Source: Cheiracanthium punctorium (taxonomy: Eukaryota > Arthropoda > Arachnida > Araneae > Cheiracanthiidae). From it: DNA of 64,000 nucleotides. The translations under genes were made by a program, and so were the position numbers. The DNA lies in contig JAWZYV010019498.1 in the NCBI GenBank assembly GCA_038373885.1, positions 558,001 to 622,000 on the forward strand. Reading direction: 5' to 3'. Under the pieces are notes generated by a model. That model did not search any database. It was given only the letters and a program-made list of their open reading frames with translations, and had not been told where the DNA came from. Shown here piece after piece: positions 10,748-22,165 of the stretch; the stretch's first letter is position 1, and every line of letters starts with the position of its first letter.

Positions 10748-10910
10748 CAATGGCGTAGCTACTGGCGTAAATTTCATGGGTGGGGGGGGGGGGTACGACT
10801 ACTTCAACTCATATATATGTATAGGTGTGTGATAAGGGAGTGAAGACTATACATTTTGCATGGCAAAAAATTCCTCATGGGGGGGCGGTCCCCCCATGGC
10901 TACGCCACTA
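10748..10910. mobile_element. hAT MITE, GGCGTAGC family copy 1
   Basis: 163 bp with ends CAATGGCGTAGC and GCTACGCCACTA and an exact 8-bp duplication GTTTCAGG (10740-10747, 10911-10918). It has G-rich then C-rich subterminal runs and a core ending in GCAAAAAATTCCTCATGGGG. The copy at 30622 has the same core in opposite orientation. Confidence 0.85.
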
Positions 10911-11186
10911 GTTTCAGGCAACACATATTTCCTTGATAAAAAAGGAAAAATTATTACTTTACAAAATTTAAATTTATTGTGTTTCTAGTTACTATATTTT
11001 AACAATGTATGTACGACTTTAGTATCGTATTATTAAATCTATAATGTAATTTAAGTTAAACTTTTAGTAACAGTGGACAAATAACTCTTTATTAGTGGTT
11101 TAATCGTTAATTCTATTTAAGTTTGACTTTTATCTTATTACTATGATGTTCCATAAGACTTTAAAAATGCATTTAATTTTAAGCTT

Positions 11187-12562
11187 AAGAGCCTTTGCAA
11201 AAGCAAATCGGGCAGGTCAATAGGAAAAAGTTCCCATCACCATCTCAGAATTTCATGATTTTCTTTTATTGTGTTGCCTTACACAAGGAAAGAACAAATC
11301 TGAAATATTTTTGATTTACCTCTTTTAGTTTTGGAGTTATGGGGGGTCAAAGTTCCCCCTAGGAGCAACGTCGAATTAATTTAGGGCCATTTTTGCCACT
11401 TTATTGTCTCGACTGTGACTGGCTCAGAGGTGCTTCAGAGAATTTTTTTCATTTTATCCTATAATATACCTTGCATATTAACATCTCAAATTGAAAATTC
11501 ATTCGAAAATTGTCAGAGCCCCAAATTAGGGCCCCACAAAATACCCCCAATTTCATAAAAAATACAGTTTTAAGAATGCTTTAAATCTTGGCTCTGACGT
11601 GATACAGAAAAAATTTTTGCTTAGTGCAGTTATATATCTTCATATAAAGTGAATCCAATGTTAAAAATTTTTGAAAGGCCCCAGGGCCCCCCGGTACGGG
11701 GCCCCAAACATGGTCCTTATCGCTAATTTACGCAATTTCGAAGCATTGGTACAGCTGAAGCCGACTTCCCACAGAATAACTATTGACATGGAGATGTGTA
11801 GTATCAACATAGTAGTTTGATATTATGAAAAAGCATTTCTTGAAGGTACAACTGTTTCCAAGAAAAATCCCAAAAAGTACCTCCCTATTTGGGACATTCC
11901 ACTGGCACGCATGGCGGCCTTTCGGCGTTACTTTTAGAAGTTTAATCGAAAGTCGCAATATTGAAAATTTACTTATTCTTCATATATCTCAAATATATCC
12001 TCCATATATCACAAATAGTTATATTACAGGGGCACTCATAAGAATTACATTACGCTGAATGGGAATCTCTGCAACTAGTGAACCGATTCGAAAATTTTTT
12101 TCACTGATAGAAAGCTACACTATTCCTAAGTATTATAAGCTACCTTACAGCATGTAGCATAACTAGTTCTTTTACAGGGACACTCAAAAGAATTCCAGCA
12201 CGTGACGCTATATGGACATCTCTGTAACTACTGAACCGATTCTAAAGATCTTTTCACTGAAAGCTACACTATTCCTGAGTAAAATAGCCTAGCATTCATG
12301 CATGTAGCATAATTTACAGGAATACTCAAAATGATTCGTAAACATTATTGTAACTGTCTCCATTCGCCACTCAAATTCATTCAAATTTTATTCGACTCCT
12401 TTCAAATTTTTGAACGGTGATTGTAAAGATCTTTTTACTGAAAGCTGCACTATTCCTGAGTAGCATAGGCTAAAATTCATGCACTTCATTCAAATATTTG
12501 AACAGTGCAGTTATATATCTTCATATAAAGTGAATCCAATGTTAAATATTTTTGAAAGCCCC
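11187..12562 (+). repeat. Left arm of foldback
   Basis: Pairs with 13228-14702. The distal part (11187-11830) contains poly-G/C-flanked blocks such as GGGGTCAAAG. The proximal part contains at least three related blocks with CTACACTATTCCT, an internal tandem substructure. Confidence 0.8.
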
Positions 12563-13227
12563 CAGCTTTGCGGCCTCTACCTTCCAGTCATTTTAAGAGG
12601 CATTGCTAGAGCAAATCAGGTAAAAAAAAAGAAGAAAGTTTCAATCACCATCTCAGAATCTCATGATTTTTTTTTTCTCGTGTTGCCTTACCCAAGTTGA
12701 GAACACATCTCAAATATTTTTGATTTAGCTCTTTTATTTTTTGAGCTATGGGGGGTCAAAGTACCTCAGAAGAGTGACGAATTTAGGGCGATTTTTGCCA
12801 TTTTACTCTCTCGACTGTGATTTGCTCTGAGATGCTTCAGCGATTTTCTTTTTTTTTTTTTAATCTGATAATATACCTTGAATATTAACATATAGAACAG
12901 GAAATTCATTTGAAAATAGGCAGAGCCCCCAAATATCCCCTAATTCCTAAAAAGATACAGTTTTAAAGAATGTTTTAAATGTTGGCTCTGACGTGCGATA
13001 CCGAAAAAATAAAAATTCCCGGGCCCCTCCAAACGGGGCCCCAAACATGGTCCTTAGCGCTAATTTATGCAATTTCGAAACATAGGTACAGCTGGCTCTG
13101 ACTTCGCACATGAGAACTATTGGCATGGAGTTGTAGTTTCAACATAGTAGTTTCATATTATGAAAAGATATATTTTTTGATTTCTGTTTTAAATTTTTCT
13201 TGAAAACGGATGGTTTCAAAAAACATA
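12563..13227 (+). repeat. Foldback spacer: diverged direct copy of the left-arm end
   Basis: The spacer between the arms repeats, in the same direction and with divergence, the distal part of the left arm. It begins near 12583 with TTTTAAGAGGCATTGC. It shares the TATGGGGGGTCAAAG block at about 12746 and the GGGGCCCCAAACATGGTCCT block at about 13035. A related element therefore seems to have been inserted or duplicated in the middle. Confidence 0.7.
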
Positions 13228-14702
13228 CCTGGGGGGTCTTCAAAAATTTTTAACATTAGATTTACTTTATATGAAGATATATAATTGCACTGTTCAAAAA
13301 TTTGAATGGAGTTTAATAAAATTTGAATAAATTTGGGTGGCGAATGGAGACAGTTACTACAATGTTTACGAATTATTTTGAGTGTTCCGATAAATTATGC
13401 TACATGTATGAATTTTAGCCTATGTTACTCAGGAATAGTGTAGCTTTCAGTAAAAAGATCTTTACAATCACCGTTCAAAAATTTGAATGGAGTTGAATAA
13501 AATTTGAATAAATTTGAGTGGCGAATGGAGACAGTTACGACAATGTTTCCGAATCATTTTGAGTGCTCCTGCAAATTATGCTACATGCATGAATGTTAGG
13601 CTATTTTACTCAGGAATAGTGTAGCTTTCAGTGAAAAGATCTTTAGAATCGGTTCAATAGTTACAGAGATGTCCATATAGCGTCACGTGCTGGAATTCTT
13701 TTGAGTGTCCCTGTAAAAGAACTAGTTATTCTACATGCTGTAAGGTAGCTTATAATACTCAGGAATAGTGTAGCTTTCTATCAGTGAAAAAATTTTTCGA
13801 ATCGGTTCACTTGTTGCAGAGATTCCCATTCAGCGTAATGTAATTCTTATGAGTGCCCCTGTAAAATAACTATTTGTGATATATGGAGGATATATTTGAG
13901 ATAAATGAAGAATAAGTAAATTTTCAATGTTGCACTCTCTCACTGCAAATCACTGCCGGTTAAACTTCTAAAAGTAACGCCGAAATGCCCCCATGCCAGT
14001 GGAATGTCCCAAATAGGGAGGTACTTTTTGGAATTTTTCTTGGAAACAGTTGTTCCTTCAAGAAATGTTTTTTCATAATATCAAACTACTATGTTGATAC
14101 TACATTTTCATGTCAATAGTTATCCTGTGGGAAGTCGGCTTTAGCTGTACCAATGCTTCGAATTTGCGTAAATTAGCGATAAGGACCATGTTTGGGGCCC
14201 CGTACCGGGGGGCCCTGGGTGCCTTCAAAAGTTTTTAACATTGGATTCACTTTATATGAAGATATATAACTGCACTTTGCAAAAATTGTTTCTGTATCAC
14301 GTCAGAGCCAAGATTTAAAGCATTCTTAAAACTGTATTTTTTATGAAATTGGGGGTATTTTGGGGGGTCCTAATTTGGGGCTCTGACAATTTTCGAATGA
14401 ATTTTCAATTTGAGATGTTAATATACAAGGTATATTATAGGATAAAATGAAAAAATTCTCTGAAGCACCTCTGAGCCAGTCACAGTCGAGACAATAATGT
14501 GGCAAAAACGGCCCTAAATTATTTCGACGTTGCTCCTCTGTGGTACTTTGACCCCCCATAACTCCAAAACTAAAAGAGGTAAATCAAACATATTTCAGAT
14601 TTGTTCTTTCCTTGGGTAAGGCAATACAATAAAAGAAAATCATGAAATTCTGAGATGGTGATGGGAACGACCTGCCCGATTTACCCCTGCAATGCCTCTT
14701 AA
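13228..14702 (-). repeat. Right arm of foldback
   Basis: Reverse complement of 11187-12562 with scattered small differences; it also carries the CTCAGGAATAGTGTAGC blocks. The terminal motif GCAATGCCTCTTAA sits at 14690-14702. Confidence 0.8.
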
Positions 14703-15533
14703 TGACATAACAGTTTAATATAAAGAAGGTAACATAGTGAACATTGAGTAAAAGTACGCATGTTCATATTTTAATCAATTTATTTTCTTTCAAGAAAGAA
14801 CTATTGAAATTCAGCTATCAGCCACGGAAGAAATTAATGACATTATAAGATAACTGTTTAATAAGGGAGAGTTATATATTGAAAAATTCAGCTTCGAAAA
14901 ATTTGGTAACATAGTGGACGGACCCCCACATCTATGGTGGATTTTTTTGCTCTATTTGAAGTAGTAAAATGACTATTTTGAAATCGAATAAATCGATGAA
15001 ATTAATAACTAAATTATGAATATACAATAAGAAATACTGATATTTTTCGTCGACATAATGTACCAGTGCAGGATTATGCCAGAGGCTGAATTAAGACACT
15101 TAAAATAAAATACAAACAGTCAAATTGATGATAAGAACACATAAAACAATTTTCCATCTTATACAGTTTGTTTACTACTTCTATAATCGTTCCACCGGTT
15201 GATAAGGGAATACTGATTCTCTCAATGGACACTAATGTGCTTCGGTTATTAGAATTCCCTTTACTGTTGCCAAAAGTAACCTTTTATTATGATATAAATT
15301 AATGGTAATGCAATTAATTGTTAATAAAAAAATCAAGATTTTATTAATATCACTGTTTTATACAACAACAACAAATATATTGAAAATAGCTGTTTAAAAA
15401 ACGGTTTCTTGAACAAAAAGATTATAAATTACGTAATATTAGATCTAATGAATTAAATATATGAACATACAAGTTTAATGAAAGGTATTAACGTCGTACT
15501 TTATTTTTTTAGATAAACTACTTTAAACATTTG
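14703..15533. other. Unassigned AT-rich sequence
   Basis: No supported gene. Two phrases resembling GGTAACATAGTG recur at about 14729 and 14905, but no boundaries could be set. Confidence 0.3.
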
Positions 15534-15541
15534 GTTAGTAA

Positions 15542-16759
15542 CAGGGCTTCGAACCGTAATTTTTTTCGTTCCGGTTCAACGAAAAAATATATCGGTTCAA
15601 TTCCGGTTTTCGTTCCAACAAAAATAACGGTTTTAGGTTCAGTTCCGAAAGAATAATTTTATTTTAAGTATATTCTTATTTGTACTAAAAATATAATTCT
15701 CTATCATAAACAAAAAAAAATGTAATTCTATCAAAATTTAAAAGATTTTATTCTTTTTTTAATTGGTACACTATGTGAATTGATACCATTGTCTTTTTAT
15801 GGTGTTTTCTATTTGTTTTATTTCAATTCGGAATTTCAACATCTGTTCTATTTATTGCTAGTTCAAGTGTAAACATAGTTTTGCTAGTAGTGCGAGTGCT
15901 AGTAGTGCAAGTGTAAACATAGCTATTGCCAGGGTGCGAATTAACGGGGGGGATGCCGGGGATCGTCCCCGGCTGAAGAATGTAATATCCCTGGCTAGAG
16001 AAATATTAATTGATCCCTGCCAGGGATACTATTTATCCCCTGCTGAAGAAATGTTAAACTGGTGAGTGAAGATTTGGGTTGAAGTCAAGAAGTCAAAATG
16101 AAGGTTGTATGTTATCGTTTGTTACTATACTCTAAGGCGATTGCCTTAAAATTTTGTCTCTTTTCTAAGCTAAAAACCCTCAAGGGTGGCTTCCAATACA
16201 GGTACATTGTATGTAGCTTGTGTATCTGTGATTCCATAGAACAAACAATCTATGACTTGTTTGAATATGTCAGTTCCCACACGTGTCGGCGACTGCATTT
16301 GTCAAATAATATCATGTGAGTGGAGCATTTGCACCTTCCCTCCTTTTCCTTTTCAAGTGTCCCCCCCCCCCCCCCCTGGAGAATGTATTCTTTCAAATAT
16401 CCCGCCCTGGAGAAAATGTTCAGTTCGCACCCTGGTTATTGCTAGTTCAAGTGTAAACATAAAACAGCGCAGCTAAACTCCGCTCGATCTTCTTTTGATG
16501 AAATCGAATCAAGCCTGATGCATGCTTATATGGGAGGAAGGCTCTGATAAACGAAAATAGTCTGTACATGTAATGATGATAATTATATGTTTGACGTTGA
16601 ATTAGACACTGTTTATAAGTTTTGGTTACAGTAACAAAATGACTGAAGATATATCGAACTGAAATTAACCGATAATTGTTTTCGGTTCAGTTCCGGTTTT
16701 CATTCCAACCAAAATAACGGTTTTTCCGGTTTTCGGTTCAGTTCCGGTTCGAAGCCCTC
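15542..16759. mobile_element. hAT-like element with CGGTTC-rich ends, host of a nested hAT
   Basis: Ends are CAGGGCTTCGAACC and GGTTCGAAGCCCTC. The flanking 8-mers are imperfect (GTTAGTAA at 15534, GTTAGGGT at 16760). Both ends are packed with variants of TTCCGGTT/AACCGG, an array of subterminal repeats. There is no transposase ORF. A second element (15930-16434) lies inside it. Confidence 0.7.
15930..16434. mobile_element. Nested hAT MITE
   Basis: Ends CAGGGTGCGAATT and AGTTCGCACCCTG. The flanking duplication is GCTATTGC / GTTATTGC (7 of 8). It contains long G-run and C-run blocks (C-run at about 16362-16377). No ORF of interest; 505 bp. Confidence 0.75.
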
Positions 16760-16763
16760 GTTA

Positions 16764-18030
16764 GGGTAATTCCTGGAGAGATGGAACGTGTTTTCTTTAT
16801 TCTATAGAAAGGCTATATATTTATACTTATTTTGCTTTTGACCCTAGTTACACATATTGTGTGATGTTTCGTATAAAAATCCTAATGGAGACCATCATAT
16901 CTAAGAAGGATTTATGTTTATAATTTTTCAAAATGTTTACTATGTGGTCCGTCTCGTCCGGAGAAGTCCAGGTGAGATAGATCATATGAACGGGAGAGAT
17001 GGACTATAGTAAAATAATGAAATTATTTCAAATAGATGAAATGTATAAACGTTATTATAAATTTATACCCGGCTATATTTTAAATTTACTAGACTTAAAC
17101 CTATAAATGTGCTTTCCTTATTGCATCTTTGAATTTTAAGCAAGGAATGACTAATCAGTCAAGAATAGCCTTTTTGGCTTCTTTATTGGAACTATCGGGT
17201 ACCAAAAGTTTTCCCCCTGCTTCGTATGTCATACACGTAGCAGTGTCTACACTGTGTAAAATCCTGGTTCTGTAGTTTATTCGTGTGAGTAATAATTTTG
17301 TTTTCGCTATTACAGCCCAAACTTGATGAAGGGCTTAACGGACCTCTGATAAAGTTTGTTTTTTTCTTTTTAAAGTAGTTTTATAAATGCTAAGACTTTG
17401 TCACTTGATTGACACCCATGCTCTTTTCTTCAACGACTTTAAATATTGTGTGTTTCTTTCAACTTTCAAATCAGTTTCAATCCGTTTCCTGCTCGTGGAC
17501 TTACCTATTCTTTTATAGGTAGTTAACATATTCCTAAAACATAAAAGTACAATCTCTTAGTATTTTTAATTCAGCTGCTATTTAAAAAGCAATATTACAA
17601 AAATTCAGATTGTAGGGTCAGTCTTTCCGACAGAAAACCTGGGCCATCTCTTCCAATCGTCCAAATGAGAAGAACAACGCACACTGAATCTTACACTGTG
17701 AATTTCATACCGCTATTTAAGATACCGAAAATTTATAGGTTCTATGAGTGTGTGTGATTATATGTTCCCCGGGTTTACATCATAAAAATCAGATAGATGA
17801 CAAGCAAAATAAATCCTTTAATTCTATATCTATAACCGTGTGATAAAGTTATTTAACTCGCCTGCAGCAACAATGATTTTTATCAGAAGAATTATTATGT
17901 TTTTAGACAAAGAAATATCGTGCACCACACAAAATGTTCTTCAGTGTCTGACTGAGTTAGTTTCGCTGTATATGAAAAGATGTATTAAAGAAATATTTGA
18001 CTGTTTCCATCTCTCCTGCGATTACTACTC
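16764..18030. mobile_element. TA-flanked inverted-repeat element, copy 1
   Basis: The left end GGGTAATTCCTGG follows a TA. The right end is eroded but ends next to TA at 18031. Many blocks match the element at 51260-53145, for example AAAATCCTAATG and AAACCTGG.CCATCTCT. The ends and subterminal blocks carry GAGATGGA/TCCATCTC motifs. TA duplication fits a Tc1/mariner/pogo-type transposase, but no transposase is recognised. This copy lacks the TTAA insertion present in the other. Confidence 0.6.
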
Positions 18031-18589
18031 TATAGGGTTTTATATTAACAGCTTGCAACTGGTAAAAAATCAAAAACTATTGAACTTAATTTTTACTAAA
18101 TAAACCGAATAACTAAAATTAAGAACTGCCCTTCAACTAACCTGTAATTCCTAAAATAGCTTCAAAAGTGTTTAAATAAATAATGATGCCACCGAGGAAT
18201 TTGGAAATTGAAAATGCAATTGATAGATGAAGTTTCTTTCTTTTAAAGATAATCTAAACGACAAAATAAAACGGCAAACAAACAAAAAGAAGGAAAAGTC
18301 AATGGAAAATCAACTTAGTAAAATTTGCATTTCCCTAAAGAGAGAAGGAAAGAATTTATTTGTTCTCGCCGAGAGAGATCTAGCAGTTTTTTAAAAAGAT
18401 TTTTTTCCTCTTTATTATAGAAACGAAAACAATATAACTGATATTAGTGAATTTCTTATTTCAGAGTGTTTATGTTGAGCTTACAATACAAAATTACAAC
18501 GGAAGATCCTAATGAATTTACGTATTCTTGCAAAAAAAATCTTCTTAGTTTTCAGGTTCGTAGTTCAAAAGTCCAGTGCATTTGTATAG
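18031..18589. other. Unassigned AT-rich sequence
   Basis: No gene or repeat recognised. Confidence 0.3.
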
Positions 18590-18960
18590 TTCTAGTTAAC
18601 AGCCCAGTTGACAGGACGATTTTATTCGTTTTAGAAATTTGGTGAACTATCTTCAGTACATAGTTCACAGATATTAATAAGCAATAAAACGTTTTATAAC
18701 AGTCAATTGATCACAGTAGCTTCCTCTATTGCTGCATTCGCATACAATAAAATCCTTCCATGGGCCAAAATTCAGTGGAAATTCTCCAGAACTTTTATGT
18801 CCTTCTCAGCCAACAATAAAGAATTCACAAACAGCCTTAAAAAATAGGCTTATCTAGACGAGCGAAAGATCGCTTACAAAAGCACACACAATACTGAGTC
18901 TTACGACTCTCCAGTGAACTAACTGTACGAGTATCCACTCAAAACTAAACTGAAGTCTGG
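18590..18960. repeat. Dispersed repeat family R1, copy 1
   Basis: Shares an ordered series of blocks with 50840-51187 and 62320-62620: AGTTGACAGGA, TGATCACAGTAGC, a CATTAAAATCCTT/CAAAATTCAGTGGAAATTC region and AGAATTCACAAACAGC. The copies are too diverged for boundaries. The class is unknown; the ordered conservation suggests an old retroelement end or solo repeat. Confidence 0.5.
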
Positions 18961-19440
18961 AGTAACTGCTCTTCTATGCTTTTTGCAGAATTTTCTTTAC
19001 TTTCGTGATTATTTACGGGAACATTTCCTATTGATCACGTGTATTGATGAAGTAATATTACTGCATAATACCTATACAAGAAAGCTAACATTGCAGTCGC
19101 CATGAATAAAATCTCCCCAAATATCATCAACATTGGCGACTCTTTGGCGATATATCGCTCAGTATGCTCCAAAAATAAGTCTCCAAAACTAAAGTCAGCT
19201 AAGCGATATCGCTAATATTTCGCGAGAAATCGCCGAACCGTATGTTAAACAATGGGGACACCCAAAAGCTTAAACTTGCGCTCTAGTTAACCGATTTTCA
19301 TACGACAAAATGCAAACTTTAATTATTTGACACCTATATGCGAGTTGTAAACTAAATTTAACCCCCGAAGAGTAAGTCACCCCAAAAATTCGTAACAGTA
19401 TCTGCCACTTAGAAAAAAGAAAATGCGAGAAACCATAGAG
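18961..19440. other. Unassigned sequence with GCGATAT motifs
   Basis: The region 19130-19240 has several GGCGA/CGATATCGC motifs that could form small hairpins. No gene supported. Confidence 0.3.
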
Positions 19441-19854
19441 ATTAAAGGAAGGGGAGAAAGGGAGATGGGATAATAATAAAAAAATAAAATAAGGATAAAC
19501 AAAAATACATAAATGGAAAGTAATAACAATAATAATAAAAAGAAAAAAGAACATACGAACACAAACACACACAAAAAAAGAAAAACAATAGAACAGAGAG
19601 ATACCAAAAGATCAAAAAACAAAAATACAAATAAAAGTATAATTTTTTTATTATTTATAAATACACATACAGGACAGCACATTATTTATTTATTTATTTA
19701 ATTATTTTTTTTGTAATTATTAAATATAATAAAATAATAATAAACATAAAGGAAAGGCAAAAACACACACAAAAACAAAACAAAGGAAAAAGAAAGAAAG
19801 AAAATAAGAGATTAAAAAAGAGAGAGAGAAAGAAAGAAAATAAGAGATTAGAAA

Positions 19855-19898
<44 letters not shown>

Positions 19899-20031
19899 AA
19901 AAGAAAACTGGCAGCATAAAAAAGGGGGGGGGGAGTAGAGGAAGAAAGGGAATAGAACCTTACAACAACAGCTTCCAAGCAGAATAAAGAAAAGGAATTT
20001 AAGAACCATGGTTCAGAGGACGTTCCAAGTG
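19441..20031. repeat. Purine-rich low complexity with (GA)n microsatellite
   Basis: A/G-rich simple sequence, including a (GA)n run at about 19858-19895. It lies just downstream of the Penelope-like ORF in that element's orientation. Minus-strand Leu/Phe/Ser-rich ORFs here are artefacts of composition. Confidence 0.7.
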
Positions 20032-21620
20032 CTAGGTAATGGAAAAACCTTCCAAAAAATCCAAGTGAGACAAAGACTGAGGAGTGCACAATATCTTAGC
20101 CTTAGAAAGCTGAAAACGATGATTAGAATTATAACAGTGTGACGCAATAGAAGATTTGGAACGCTCGTGCTTAGAAAAATATCTCTCATGCTCTTTGAGC
20201 CTAAATTTGAGAGCTCTTCTGGTCTGACCTATATAGCCCAAATCAAAAGGAATATAATAAACACCCCAACGGTTCTCAGTAGGAATAGGATCTTCAAGGG
20301 AAGAAAATTTAAGTTTTTTAACAGGTTTAAAAATGACTTTGAAACCAACATTTTTGAGAAGATTAGAAATTTTGTAGCATAAAGGTGAAAAGAAAGGTTG
20401 TACTATTAATTCATTATGAAAATTAATAGTAGTAGTAGAAATATTAGGCTTATTACATTTAGAAAGAGCTTTATTGATAATAGAGAGGTTAAAACCATGT
20501 GTGACAGCTAAGGATTTTAAGTAATTAATTTCATTATTAAAAGAATAAGAGTCAGAGCAAATTTTGACAGCACGAGACACATAAGTGTAAAAAGCAGAAA
20601 GTTTTTGCCGGCAAGGAAAATTAGATAGGGCATATGAGGAGGTAAAGAAATAGAGAAGGATTTGCGGAAAACAGAAGTAGAGAAAACGTCAGGATTCCTA
20701 GAAACAAGAACATCCAAAAAAGGTAAAGAATTGTTACACTCCTCTTCTAGAGTAAACTGGATACACGGATCTACAGAATTAACAATCAAAAGTAAATTAG
20801 AAATATCACAACTGGAATCCACAAAACGAAAGTATCGTCAACATACCTGATCCAGCACGGAAAATTAAAGATCTTAAAGAGCTTCTCTTCAAAATAATGC
20901 ATATAAATATCACATAAAAGAGGTGAGAGACGATTACCCATTGCAAGACCCTCGGTTTGTTTATAGAATGAACCATTAAAATGAAAGCAGTTTGTTTAAC
21001 ACAAACGCTTACTAAAGATATAAACTCCTTAATCTTAACAGAAGAATAATGAAACTCGCGTAAACGTTTTTCCAAACCGTCAATTGCACCTTGGATTAGT
21101 AAATAAAGATTTAACATCAAGAGAAAGCATTTTACAATTAGTGGGAGAAAGAGTTTTTAAGAGTATGCGTATTACTAGCAGTCAAAGATGAAAGAGTATG
21201 TGAGAGGAAACGTGCAGGGTTATAAGAAGCAGTACCAATACTAGAAACAATGGATCGAAAGGCAAGAAAAAGTATATGAATTTTAGGAAGGGCACAGTAA
21301 CGAGCACAGTTAGCAATAGAAGGAATAACAGAACGTTTAGTTTGATCATTTAAGATTACAGAGGACATCACAGTGTGTTTAATTTCAGAAAGGTGAATGT
21401 TAGTAGGATCAGAATCAGAATTTAATTTAGTGTATGGACCAGCGGTTAGCATGTTATTAATACTATCAATGCAAGGAGATTTATCAAGTAAAACAGTCTA
21501 GCCACCTTTATCAGCTTTAGTAATGAGTAAATTAGGGTTAGAATTAAGATCTTTTGAGAATAGATTTGAGAACGATTTATGAGAACACTGCTTCAATAAG
21601 ACAAATATTCAACGGTTCTG
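20032..21620 (-). pseudogene. Penelope-like element: RT plus GIY-YIG endonuclease, broken
   Basis: Read right to left. The block ITKADKGG (about 21540-21500) is typical of Penelope RTs and is followed at once by an in-frame TAG (21498-21500). Then come ALPKIH (about 21280), LSPLLCDIYMHYFE with WIRYVDD as the RT catalytic motif (about 20940-20830), and LEEECNNSLPFLDVLV (about 20740). The last frame (20580-20032) ends in a GIY-YIG domain: GVYYIPFDLGYIGQTRR, then LKEHERY and a downstream Glu. Penelope-like elements use this nuclease to nick DNA for target-primed reverse transcription. Frameshifts separate at least four frames, and the 5' part is missing, so it is inactive. Confidence 0.85.
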
Positions 21621-22163
21621 TATTTTTCAAAGCTAGACATTATGTTTGTTTCTGAGGCTACTATTCAGATAATAAAAATCAGCCGTCAACCAGCATAAAT
21701 AAATTAAACCAGTCACTATTAATAAATAAAGCTACAAATTAAAGGGGCTTGGTACCTTTTGGAGAATTTTCTTGTTAATTAAGAATTTTTACTTATTTCT
21801 AGTGTATATGATTAAAAGAAATCAACTAAAGAAAATTCACTTGAAAATAAAAATTAATGTAACAGAAAATTTTAAAATACCAATTAAAAATATTACGTAT
21901 TTTAAAATTGAAGACAAGCCTTAAGATTATCAACACTGATTCTTTGTTAATCTCGACAAAAAATAAATAAAAGGAAGAATCTGTAGAACGTTTTTGATTA
22001 GTTTGATTGAGACACAGATCATTTATGTAAATTTGGAAATCTTAATTTCAAACTTTTTCTTATTCTCTACAGTAGCATTATCAATCTAGACAATCTTCTC
22101 GTTTTAAAACGAATAGGATAAGGTTGGGGGAAATGGTGGGAAAATCATGTGTTTTTTTTAAGG
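21621..22163. other. Unassigned AT-rich sequence
   Basis: No gene or defined repeat. GGGGGAAATGGTGGGAAAATC near 22126 hints at another decayed element end. Confidence 0.3.
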
Positions 22164-22165
22164 GT

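Larger units (their letters stand above)
11187..14702. mobile_element. 3.5-kb foldback (long inverted repeat) element
   Basis: The left arm (about 11187-12562) and right arm (about 13228-14702) are reverse complements over about 1.4 kb. Examples are the blocks around GGTACGGGGCCCCAAACATG (near 11692) and its complement near 14190, and AAGCTACACTATTCC blocks at matching distances. The arms start and end with TTAAGAG...CTCTTAA. No transposase is visible. An arrangement like this would fold into a very long hairpin. A diverged fragment related to the arms occurs at 36150-36260, so the sequence belongs to a dispersed family. Confidence 0.85.

Noticed and set aside
19377..20089. Several overlapping 60-130-codon ORFs rich in Phe, Leu and Ser
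   Set aside because: Produced by the purine-rich low-complexity and (GA)n sequence on the opposite strand; no protein-like composition.
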